Of a stretch of DNA of 64,000 nt, positions 44,239-52,493 are shown in pieces. The translations under genes and the position numbers were made by a program. Each line of letters begins with the position of its first letter. The stretch's first letter is position 1. Location: assembly GCA_017618215.1 (NCBI GenBank), contig JAFZUQ010000007.1, forward strand, positions 1 to 64,000, in the 5' to 3' direction. Source of the DNA: Elusimicrobiaceae bacterium (GTDB lineage Bacteria > Elusimicrobiota > Elusimicrobia > Elusimicrobiales > Elusimicrobiaceae). The notes beneath the pieces are model-generated. The model made no database searches and was not told where the DNA came from. It saw nothing but the letters and a program-made list of their open reading frames with translations.

Positions 44239-47136
44239 ATGGAAATATTAGCCATAATATTCTTTATTTGGTTAATCGTCTTACATGTTAAAATAAATGG
44301 TTTGAAATGTAAAATGGAAGAACTTTTATCTTCAAACAAAACTCCGGAAAATAATAAAACAAACCAAGAACAAACTGATAAAAAACTAATTACTGACAGT
44401 CAAAAAAATACTCAAGTACAACGTCCGCAAACTATAAATGCATCTTTATCCGGTGCAGATTATTTGGAACAAGCACTTAAAGTCAACTACAAAAAAGAAT
44501 CTACCTCGAAAGTAGAAAATACTGCCACAGAAGTTGCCCAGCAAGAATTTAAAAATTACGAAACAAAAACTTTTAAACCTACCATACAAAAAGAAACTTC
44601 TACACCTGTTTTTGAATTTACTGCCGCAAAATTATTCTCCTGGATAGGCGGTTTTATGTTGTTTTTAGGTGTTGCTTTTTGTATTAAATACTCCATAGAA
44701 CATTCTTTGATAAGTCCTGCAATGCGTATAGTTTTAGGTATTTGTTTAGGTGCCGGTTTAGCAGTTTGGGGGTTCCTTATTAAAAACGAAAAATATCGTA
44801 TTACATCCCACACATTACTTGGAAGCGGTTTTGCAATAATTTATATTTCGACTTATTGCGCCTATTTACTTTATCATTTCATTAGTTTAGAAACTTCCTT
44901 TATTTTAATGGCAATCACTTCTTTTGCGGCAATATGTGTTTCTCTAAAAAAGAATGCGAAATATGTTGGGTATCTTGGCGCAATTATTGCTTTTTTAACT
45001 CCTATTTTATTAAATAGCGGAAAAGATTCCTGGGCAATATTTTTCTCTTATGTGTTCTTTATTAATATATCCTCCGCTTTTGCCGCTGTTAAAAAGAAAT
45101 GGAACGATTTATTTATTTGTACACTTTATTTTACATGGTTATGCCAAGCAATTTGGTTCTCTCCTTTTAATTCTTACAAGTTGCTTGGGGTAATAACCTT
45201 TTTCTCTTTATATGCTTTAGCAAGCGCATGGTTAATACGAAAGCAAGAAGAAAAATCTATCTTATCTAAAGCCGTAGGAATTTTTCTGTGCATGGAATTA
45301 CTTTTAATGTTACCGGTTAGTTCACAAGTATCACAAATAATTGCGTCATCACAATTTTTGGGATATGTTTTGCTGGTTAATTTTATTATTTTATTTTTGG
45401 TGGGCCGCAGAAATCTTATTATGCTATTTTCCAAAATCGGAAAAGTTTTATCTTTTTTAATTCTATTTGCATGGTTCGCAAAAAATGCAAATGCCGTCCC
45501 TTTATGGTTTTCTTTAGGAATATCCGTACTATTTACCGCTCTAAATGCTTCTTCAGATTTACTATCTGTTTTTAATCATAACGAAAATAAAAAACCTGAT
45601 ATGCTTTCAGCCTTTTATCCGCTTGCAATTATCACGATGTTCCTAATAGTTTTTATATCTCATGGATGGTATAATTCCTTAAATAATTTTGGAATTATCT
45701 TCATTACAATGAATATTTTCTTGGCAGGTTTAATTGTTCTTGGTGTATTAGCGGAAATGTTATGGATTGCTTTTTTAGCAATCGCTGTTATTTTCTTGTT
45801 ACTCTTCATTACAATTTTTGGTTTATCATCGGAAATTTTTGCGCCATGGGCAATTATAAGCAGTTTTGTCCCTCTATTTATTTGCGGAGGTTTGCTTTAC
45901 ATTTTACGTAAAAAAGGATTAGTGAAAGGACTTTCTTTTCATGAAAAACTTCTCTCTATTACAAATGCTTTGATGCCTTTTCTGTTTGTTTTACTTATTG
46001 TTGCACAAACTAAAGCACCTGCCAATTTACATTTGCTGCTCGGAACAACTATGATTATTTGTCTATTAAACATTTTAGTAGCACGTTTATATCAAAATAC
46101 TTATAACCTCCCGGTTATTGCCGTTGGTTCCGGTTTTGTTGAATTCGCAATTTGGGAAAGTAGTTTAGTTACTGATACCACATTAATACCTTTTACCTCT
46201 TGGGCTTTGGCTTTATTTGCTTTATTTATTATTGTTCCCTTTATAAATAAAAAATATTTCTGGGAAAGAAGTTCGACATGGATAATGACATCTTTCGCAG
46301 GATTACTGTTCTTAGGCATCGGTTATTTGATAATAAATAAATATGCGGAATGGATGGCAGCAGGAATAATTCCTTTATGTTTATTAGGCATTTATTCCTA
46401 CTTACTTTATTTATTATGGGGCAAAGAAAAACAAATGCGAGGTAATCCTACGAGTATCGCTTTTATAAGCGGCGCTTGTTTGTTTTTCTTAACTATTATT
46501 TTTCCGATAGAAATAAAAAGCCATTGGCTAGCTGCTGCTTGGATATTGGAAGCACTTTTCTTGATATATCTAAACAAAGAATTGCCTTACAAGGGTTGGC
46601 AAATCGTTTCCGGCGGTTTGGGTATCATTGTAGGTTTATGGGCAATAGTAGGTATTAAACGACTTTCCCCTGTGCCCACGACACATATCTGGAACTGGTA
46701 TTTATGGATTTATGGTATATGTGCATTATGCTTTGGAGCCATCGCTTATTTATGGGAAAAACCGGTACAATTAAAAAACATATTTTATCTCTTGTGCGGT
46801 TTAACTTTATTTTGGTTAGTTAATATTGAAATTGCACAATGGTTTAATTCCGGCAACACTTTAGTTTTTACCTTTACCGGACATTTAGCTGAAGCTTTGA
46901 CCTACACATTAGCTTGGGCTTTGTTTGGTTCTGCAGTAATAGGTATAGGGCTATTTAAAGATCGCCCTATCATTTCTAAAATCGGAATAGGTATAATGGT
47001 TTTACCTTTAATTAAATTTCTATGCTCAGACATTTGGCAACTTGAACTCTTATACCGCATTTTAGGTTCATTCGCATTAGCAATAATATTAATATTTGTT
47101 TCCTTTTGGTATCAGAAAAGACAAAAAGTTAATTAG
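44239..47136 (+). CDS. DUF2339 multi-span membrane protein
   Basis: 965 residues from the ATG at 44239 with TTGGAGG upstream. One N-terminal helix, a Q/K/T-rich linker (about 30-130), then some two dozen hydrophobic segments to the end. The first transmembrane block, FSWIGGFMLFLGVAFCIKYSIEH, and RIVLGICLGAGLA are typical of DUF2339. Family function is unknown. It follows the cysteine-rich gene by 26 bases and is probably co-transcribed; a terminator follows. Confidence 0.85.
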   Translation: MEILAIIFFIWLIVLHVKINGLKCKMEELLSSNKTPENNKTNQEQTDKKLITDSQKNTQVQRPQTINASLSGADYLEQALKVNYKKESTSKVENTATEVAQQEFKNYETKTFKPTIQKETSTPVFEFTAAKLFSWIGGFMLFLGVAFCIKYSIEHSLISPAMRIVLGICLGAGLAVWGFLIKNEKYRITSHTLLGSGFAIIYISTYCAYLLYHFISLETSFILMAITSFAAICVSLKKNAKYVGYLGAIIAFLTPILLNSGKDSWAIFFSYVFFINISSAFAAVKKKWNDLFICTLYFTWLCQAIWFSPFNSYKLLGVITFFSLYALASAWLIRKQEEKSILSKAVGIFLCMELLLMLPVSSQVSQIIASSQFLGYVLLVNFIILFLVGRRNLIMLFSKIGKVLSFLILFAWFAKNANAVPLWFSLGISVLFTALNASSDLLSVFNHNENKKPDMLSAFYPLAIITMFLIVFISHGWYNSLNNFGIIFITMNIFLAGLIVLGVLAEMLWIAFLAIAVIFLLLFITIFGLSSEIFAPWAIISSFVPLFICGGLLYILRKKGLVKGLSFHEKLLSITNALMPFLFVLLIVAQTKAPANLHLLLGTTMIICLLNILVARLYQNTYNLPVIAVGSGFVEFAIWESSLVTDTTLIPFTSWALALFALFIIVPFINKKYFWERSSTWIMTSFAGLLFLGIGYLIINKYAEWMAAGIIPLCLLGIYSYLLYLLWGKEKQMRGNPTSIAFISGACLFFLTIIFPIEIKSHWLAAAWILEALFLIYLNKELPYKGWQIVSGGLGIIVGLWAIVGIKRLSPVPTTHIWNWYLWIYGICALCFGAIAYLWEKPVQLKNIFYLLCGLTLFWLVNIEIAQWFNSGNTLVFTFTGHLAEALTYTLAWALFGSAVIGIGLFKDRPIISKIGIGIMVLPLIKFLCSDIWQLELLYRILGSFALAIILIFVSFWYQKRQKVN

Positions 47137-47155
47137 AATCTAAAATTTTAATTTT

Positions 47156-47182
47156 AACCCCCGTATAAAACGGGGGTTTTTT
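47156..47182 (+). terminator. Terminator after the DUF2339 gene
   Basis: AACCCCCG/CGGGGGTT stem (47156-47163 with 47171-47178) and a T6 run. Confidence 0.9.
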
Positions 47183-47219
47183 ATTGCTTTTTTTGTTTGT
47201 TTTTAGTAAAATTTTAAAA

Positions 47220-47237
47220 ATAACCCAAAAGGGTTAT
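47220..47237 (+). promoter_or_regulatory. Inverted repeat before the 47251 gene
   Basis: ATAACCC-AAAA-GGGTTAT, a perfect 7-bp arm pair lying between a TAAAAT box (47208-47213) and the GGGGG ribosome binding site (47241-47245). It could be an operator or a hairpin affecting translation. Confidence 0.5.
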
Positions 47238-47250
47238 ATAGGGGGTAAAA

Positions 47251-47838
47251 ATGAAAAAACTAGTAATGCTCATTACTATTGCCGTGATAGTCTGTTTTGC
47301 AGCAACTCTTATAAATGCGCAAGATAATACTACCACGCCGCAAACAGCACAAATAGTTAATGCTTGCCGTTTGTCTTTCAGCCAAGTTCTGAACGGAAAG
47401 GAAGATAAATCTTTAAAAATGTTTGAAAACCGTGTTGAATATTTTTTTGAAGAAGGATTTTTCTGGGAAGCATGCATTATGGAACACATGCATAATGGTA
47501 AAAATATTACTGTACATTATACAGGATATACAGAAGATGTTCAACCTACAAAAACGGAACTAAAACGTTTAATAAAAAGCGCCGCCGAATTTAAGGACGA
47601 ACTTGAAAATTATATTGAAGAACAAGAACCAGAAAATTCACCTTTACATAATGCGGAAAAATATATTGTTTTAAAGGCTGATCCTGATTTGGTATTAGAC
47701 AGACATTGTCAAACAATGCTTAAAAGGGAAAACAGAAAATTTAAAGCAAATAGTGAACAAGGTAAAATTTTCATACATATTAAGACTGAACAAAACCCGC
47801 AAAGTGTAGGAACTGTTGTGATACAAGCACATAATTAA
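47251..47838 (+). CDS. Small secreted protein of unknown function
   Basis: 195 residues with a signal peptide (about 1-23, INAQ end). The mature part is charged and mostly helical-looking, with three cysteines (in NACRLSF, WEACIMEH, DRHCQTM). I recognise no family. It is transcribed alone, between two strong terminators, with its own promoter and ribosome binding site. Confidence 0.75.
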   Translation: MKKLVMLITIAVIVCFAATLINAQDNTTTPQTAQIVNACRLSFSQVLNGKEDKSLKMFENRVEYFFEEGFFWEACIMEHMHNGKNITVHYTGYTEDVQPTKTELKRLIKSAAEFKDELENYIEEQEPENSPLHNAEKYIVLKADPDLVLDRHCQTMLKRENRKFKANSEQGKIFIHIKTEQNPQSVGTVVIQAHN

Positions 47839-47855
47839 TCTTACTAGCAAAGAAA

Positions 47856-47886
47856 AAAAGGCCTTTTGAAAAACAAAAGGCCTTTT
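47856..47886. terminator. Bidirectional terminator between the 47251 gene and lpxI
   Basis: AAAAGGCCTTTTG/CAAAAGGCCTTTT (47856-47868 with 47874-47886), 5-base loop, T tract on one side and A tract on the other. Confidence 0.92.
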
Positions 47887-47903
47887 TATTTAAAAAATTA
47901 CAA

Positions 47904-48728
47904 CTATAAAGCAATAATAGAAATATTATTTTTATCAGCAAGCGCAATAACGTCTTCTAAATTCAAAATTATTGTCTTATTTGCTTCAATAGCAAGTGTG
48001 TTTGCACCGGCTTTTATCATTGTCTTAATTGTACCTTTACCGATAACGGGCAAATCAAATCTGTCATCCTGTTTGGGGCGGGCAACTTTAACAATTACAA
48101 GGGGTTTCTTTTCTTTGCTTTTTGCCGCTTTATAAATTTCACCGCCACGTTTGATACATTCATCAGTGCCTTCCATCGCCTCAACTGCTAAAACGGCTTT
48201 ATCACTTAAAACAACTGTTAAACCGACGTCTAAATCCGCCAAAGTGCGTGCTACTTTTAAACCTAAATATATATTTGTATTTTCTTCTTCGTTTGGTTTC
48301 CTAGTCGTCAAAATACCAGCTTTAACTGTACAATTTTTTAAGAAAGAAAATGATGATAAAACTTCAATATCATCTTTTTTAAATTCCGCTATAGCTGCTT
48401 TTAAAAGGCTTTCAGCGCGTTTATCACGAAGTGTTGCCAAGACCTTGGCCATACGCATATCGGGCATAAGTGAAAAAATATTTATGTGTTTTACGCGGCC
48501 TGCCATGATTGCATGTGTCACACCGTTTTGCTTAAAATATTCTATGCATTTTGAAAGCTGTCCTATCCTTAAAGTGTTTGTTACTTTAGCATAAGGTTTA
48601 AAATCACTTTCCGAAGCATTACCTTTAACGCAAGCGACCACTACTTGCCAACCTTCTTCGGCGGCACCTTTGGCGGTTAAAATAGGATATTTTCCTTCAC
48701 CTGCAATTATACCTAGTGTTTTACTCAT
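47904..48728 (-). CDS. lpxI: UDP-2,3-diacylglucosamine pyrophosphatase LpxI
   Basis: 274 residues. It makes lipid X from UDP-2,3-diacylglucosamine, the role of LpxH in enterobacteria. LGIIAGEGKYPILTAKGA at the N-terminus and the C-terminal half with AVEAMEGTDECIKRGG, VKVARPKQDDRFDLPVIG and TIKTMIKAGANTLAIEA are the LpxI (DUF1009) hallmarks. Last gene of the bamA-lpx unit; overlaps lpxA by 8 bases. Confidence 0.95.
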   Translation of the reverse strand: MSKTLGIIAGEGKYPILTAKGAAEEGWQVVVACVKGNASESDFKPYAKVTNTLRIGQLSKCIEYFKQNGVTHAIMAGRVKHINIFSLMPDMRMAKVLATLRDKRAESLLKAAIAEFKKDDIEVLSSFSFLKNCTVKAGILTTRKPNEEENTNIYLGLKVARTLADLDVGLTVVLSDKAVLAVEAMEGTDECIKRGGEIYKAAKSKEKKPLVIVKVARPKQDDRFDLPVIGKGTIKTMIKAGANTLAIEANKTIILNLEDVIALADKNNISIIAL

Positions 48729-49539
48729 CTATATCTTCTTCTGTTTTACTTGTTTTTTTACGAGGGGTTGTTAAACCGCGTTCTGTTGTTTCACAAAACT
48801 CAATCATTTCCATAACTTCAGGAACTTGAGGTTTTGAGCGTAAAAGTTCAATGCTTTCTTTTAAAGTTCTGCTTGATAAAAATAATTCCATATAGGCTTT
48901 TTTGATTGCTCTTACCGTTTCCGAACTAAAGCCGGCACGTTTAAGACCGATTAAATTTAACCCGGCAAGTTTCCCACGAGTGCCTGTTGCATAACAAAAA
49001 GGCGGAAGATCCAAAACAAGCCCACTTAAACCGGAAAGCATCGCAAGGCGCCCAATACGAACAAACTGATGCACACCTGTTAAACCGGACAATATTGCAT
49101 GGTCCGCGATACGAACATGTCCGGCAACACCGCAGCAGTTAGCTAAAATAATATTATTGCCTAAAATACAATCGTGTGCAACGTGGGAATTTGCCATTAA
49201 AAGGCAACTATCGCCAACAACTGTCGGTTGTTCTAATTTTGTTGAACGATGAATTGTTACGCACTCACGTATTTTATTTTTATTACCGATTTTAACACGG
49301 CTTTCAAAACCGTCTTTATAAGATAAATCTTGCGGCTTTACACCTATAAAGCAATGTCCGATAAGCTCATTTTCATCACCCATATCTGTATTTTCAATTA
49401 CACAACTTGGACCGATTTTATTATTCTTGCCAATTACAGTATTTTTACCGATAATCGTAAATGGTCCTACCATCGTACCTTCTCCGATTTTAGCGCTTGA
49501 ATCAATTATTGCTGTAGGGTGGATATTGGGGTTTGTCAT
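48721..49539 (-). CDS. lpxA: UDP-N-acetylglucosamine acyltransferase
   Basis: 272 residues. First committed acylation of lipid A synthesis. The left-handed beta-helix of hexapeptide repeats spans about 1-180, with the catalytic His in MANSHVAHDC and GGVAGH-like CGVAGHVRI, HQFVRIG. A helical C-terminal domain follows (LNLIGLKRAGFS). The acidic tail TSKTEEDIDE is unusual but short. Confidence 0.96.
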   Translation of the reverse strand: MTNPNIHPTAIIDSSAKIGEGTMVGPFTIIGKNTVIGKNNKIGPSCVIENTDMGDENELIGHCFIGVKPQDLSYKDGFESRVKIGNKNKIRECVTIHRSTKLEQPTVVGDSCLLMANSHVAHDCILGNNIILANCCGVAGHVRIADHAILSGLTGVHQFVRIGRLAMLSGLSGLVLDLPPFCYATGTRGKLAGLNLIGLKRAGFSSETVRAIKKAYMELFLSSRTLKESIELLRSKPQVPEVMEMIEFCETTERGLTTPRKKTSKTEEDIDE

Positions 49540-49547
49540 AAAAGCTC

Positions 49548-50369
49548 CTAAATATTTTCTAACAATATTTTAGCAAAATTTGTATTACCTGTATGTCCTC
49601 CGCAAGAACATGTTATATGCATTGGGCCAAGGGAATAACCTGTTAAAGAAAGATCACCGATTAAGTCTAAAATTTTATGGCGTACTTGTTCATCTGCAAA
49701 ACGTAAGGGCGTGGAAAATTTATCTTTAAAAATTACCACACAATTTTGCGGATCACCCCCTAAAGCAAGACCATTTGCTTTTAAAAATGCGAGTTCTTCC
49801 TCAAACCCAAAAGTGCGGGAAGGGGCAATTTCTTTAACATAACCTTCTTTAGACATTTCAAAAGTATATTCCTGATGATTTACTAAGGGATGATTCCTTA
49901 AATAAGTAAAGGTAAAAGTTAATTTATCTGCCGGTTTAGCGGTGTAAGACATATTTTTTTCTTCGTACTTGATTTCTTTATTTATGTTTAAAACTTTAGC
50001 AGGCAGACCTAAATCTTTAAGGCCGGCTTTTAAAATATGCTCGGCAAAAACTAAAGATGAACCATCGGTCAAAGGCGGTTCGGGGCCATCCATTTCAACA
50101 AGTAAATCCGTAATACCCAAAGCAGCACAAGCACTTAACAAATGTTCAACAGTATGTACACTTGCATTACTGCTTGCCATATTTGTACCGCGCATAGTTG
50201 ATTTAATGCTGGAAATATGTGCCTTGATAGGCTCTGCATCTTTAATATCTTTTCTTAAAAAAGAAATATATCCTTGTTCACTTGGTTTCAAAATAATGGT
50301 ACTGTTTTTGCCCGTATGTAAACCTATACCGCTTAAAGTCGTTTCTTTGGCAATAGTAAATCTGTTCAT
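49548..50369 (-). CDS. lpxC: UDP-3-O-acyl-N-acetylglucosamine deacetylase
   Basis: 273 residues. Zinc deacetylase, the committed step of lipid A synthesis. SGIGLHTGK at the N-terminus, HTVEHLLSA (zinc His), PSRTFGFE, RHKILDLIGDL (zinc His/Asp) and GGHTGNTNF (catalytic His) are all present. It sits between lpxD and lpxA, where fabZ often lies; no fabZ is in this cluster. Confidence 0.97.
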   Translation of the reverse strand: MNRFTIAKETTLSGIGLHTGKNSTIILKPSEQGYISFLRKDIKDAEPIKAHISSIKSTMRGTNMASSNASVHTVEHLLSACAALGITDLLVEMDGPEPPLTDGSSLVFAEHILKAGLKDLGLPAKVLNINKEIKYEEKNMSYTAKPADKLTFTFTYLRNHPLVNHQEYTFEMSKEGYVKEIAPSRTFGFEEELAFLKANGLALGGDPQNCVVIFKDKFSTPLRFADEQVRHKILDLIGDLSLTGYSLGPMHITCSCGGHTGNTNFAKILLENI

Positions 50370-50376
50370 AAAACCT

Positions 50377-51399
50377 CTAAATATTATATTTTTTCCTCAA
50401 AGCTTGAATTTCTTTATAAAATTCCGGCAACTTTTTAAGAATAACTTGCAAGCGCATAAAATCTGAATAAGACATTGCCGGTGAACCCATAACTTTTGAG
50501 CCTGCTTCAAGCCCGGAAATTACACCTGATTGTGGCCCGATAACTGACCTATCTCCAACTTTTAAATGGCCTGAAACACCTGCTTGACCGGCAATAATTA
50601 CACCATTACCGATTTCTGCCGAACCTGCAACACCGACTTGTGAAACTAAAATGCTGGACATACCGATTTTAACATTATGCCCAATTTGTACCAAATTATC
50701 AATTTTGGTATTTGCACCGATAACGGTTTCATTCATTTTTGCGCGGTCAATTGTAGTATTTGCACCGATTTCTACATCATCTTGCAAAATAACTTTGCCG
50801 ATTTGCGGTATTTTTTCGTGCTTGTTTATAAAGACATAACCAAAACCGTCAGAACCGATAACTGCACCGGGTTGTAAAATAACATAATCTTTCAAAACAC
50901 ATTCTTCACGAATAGTTACCTTCGGGTAAATAATACAATTTTTGCCGATTTTTACATCACGCCCGACATAAACTTGTGGGTAAATTATTGTACCTTCGCC
51001 GATTTCCGCACCGTCTTCAACAACACTTAAAGCACCTATGGCAACATTTGCACCGATTTTTGCAGATTCTGAAACGACAGCTGTTTTATGTATTTCCCTT
51101 TTGATATTTTTATTTAAAGTTGTTGTCGCACGCATTATTAAAGTAAAAGCCCACTCAGGATTATCAGCGTATAAGATATTGCCTTTATAGGAAATTTCTT
51201 GCCCTTTGATTTTAGTAGGAACAATTAAAGCACCAAGTTCTTTATTATCTTCGGCATTTGCATCGCGTAGTTCCGCCGCATAAGCAATACCGCCTGAAAT
51301 TACTTTATCTAAACCACACAAACAAATGGGTTTAAAAGATTCTTCCCCCACAAGTTCCGCACCGGAAATTTGTGCCATTTCTTTTAATGTTAAACTCAT
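50377..51399 (-). CDS. lpxD: UDP-3-O-(3-hydroxyacyl)glucosamine N-acyltransferase
   Basis: 340 residues. N-terminal uridine-binding domain followed by a hexapeptide beta-helix (about 100-310) with [23 protein letters not shown] and [13 protein letters not shown], both LpxD signatures; the catalytic His is in [13 protein letters not shown]. It overlaps ompH by 4 bases. Confidence 0.95.
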   Translation of the reverse strand: MSLTLKEMAQISGAELVGEESFKPICLCGLDKVISGGIAYAAELRDANAEDNKELGALIVPTKIKGQEISYKGNILYADNPEWAFTLIMRATTTLNKNIKREIHKTAVVSESAKIGANVAIGALSVVEDGAEIGEGTIIYPQVYVGRDVKIGKNCIIYPKVTIREECVLKDYVILQPGAVIGSDGFGYVFINKHEKIPQIGKVILQDDVEIGANTTIDRAKMNETVIGANTKIDNLVQIGHNVKIGMSSILVSQVGVAGSAEIGNGVIIAGQAGVSGHLKVGDRSVIGPQSGVISGLEAGSKVMGSPAMSYSDFMRLQVILKKLPEFYKEIQALRKKYNI

Positions 51400-52487
51400 T
51401 TTTTACCTCCTGACTGCTTTTTATATTTGCTATGATAGTTCTTCATCCATTTTATAAACTCGTCGGTAACATTTATAGGTTTACCGTAAAGCAAATTGTT
51501 TTTATCTACTACTACACCGATATTGCGAACAGAGGCAAACTCTTTAAGCCCGCTATAAATTTCTTTTAAAATTTCCCCTACAATATAATCTTGACGGGAG
51601 TTTACTTCTTCTTTTGAAAGTTGTTGGAAATTAAGTAAAAAAGTTTCTTTTTCTATTATAGCTTGCTTTGTTGTTCTTATTTGTTCTTTTATAGAATTTA
51701 TTTGTTTTTGCGGTGTAGGAACTTCTTGCATTGTTTGGGAAGAAGAAAACAAGAGATCTTGCAAAATATGTTTTAAATTGTTTGGTTTTATTCGCGGAAA
51801 AGTTGTATCTTCCGTTGGGGGAATATATTCAAGTTCTTCGTAAAAAGGTTGTGCATTTTTTAGTTCGGTTCGCAAATTATTAAGTTTTTCTTTTAAACTT
51901 TTAACCTGATCCTGTAATTGTGAATATTCAAGTTGTTTAGCCTCAAGTTCAAGGCGCATAGTTTTGCGTGCTTCAATAGTCCAAGGATTATTATTAAAAA
52001 CTTCCTCCATATTTATGTAAACGGCTAAAGCACCTTCATCCTTTTTTTCAGTAGATTTTTCTTCACCGTTTAATTTAAATCCAAATTGCTGTTTCACTTC
52101 TTCAGGTTTTGCATTTGGAGCAAGGGCATTTTTTTCAGGAGTTTGAAGGGCTGCTGCCTGCGGATCTTGAACATCCGGCAAAATGCCTTGTGAAGTATTA
52201 AAATCTTGGCTACCTTCCGGTGCTTGTTGATTTAAAATAGGGTCAAAATTACCGGCCTTTTCATCTTGTGACGGATTCATTACAGGTATTTCCACTACTG
52301 CGGTAGTGTCATATTTTTCAAGAGGAATTTGGCTCGCACCCGGTAAATTGTTTAAAGCTTGTTGTGTTTGGGAAGCTTCTTCTGCAGCAATTTCTTTTTC
52401 CAGTTCGGCAATATCAACTTTATCCTGTGCATTTAAAAATGTTACAAGGCCCAGTAGCAGTATAAAAGTTGATATTTTAATTTTCAT
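51396..52487 (-). CDS. OmpH/Skp-like periplasmic chaperone with a long N-terminal insertion
   Basis: 363 residues, signal peptide about 1-20. Residues 25-150 are low-complexity and rich in Q/P/A/E, with no clear fold. The rest (about 153-363) is OmpH-like: a beta strand ([15 protein letters not shown]), long coiled-coil arms ([37 protein letters not shown]) and a return strand ([15 protein letters not shown]). Skp is about 160 residues, so this form is more than twice as long. Position between bamA and lpxD supports a role in outer-membrane protein transit. Confidence 0.82.
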   Translation of the reverse strand: MKIKISTFILLLGLVTFLNAQDKVDIAELEKEIAAEEASQTQQALNNLPGASQIPLEKYDTTAVVEIPVMNPSQDEKAGNFDPILNQQAPEGSQDFNTSQGILPDVQDPQAAALQTPEKNALAPNAKPEEVKQQFGFKLNGEEKSTEKKDEGALAVYINMEEVFNNNPWTIEARKTMRLELEAKQLEYSQLQDQVKSLKEKLNNLRTELKNAQPFYEELEYIPPTEDTTFPRIKPNNLKHILQDLLFSSSQTMQEVPTPQKQINSIKEQIRTTKQAIIEKETFLLNFQQLSKEEVNSRQDYIVGEILKEIYSGLKEFASVRNIGVVVDKNNLLYGKPINVTDEFIKWMKNYHSKYKKQSGGKK

Positions 52488-52493
52488 ATTTTA

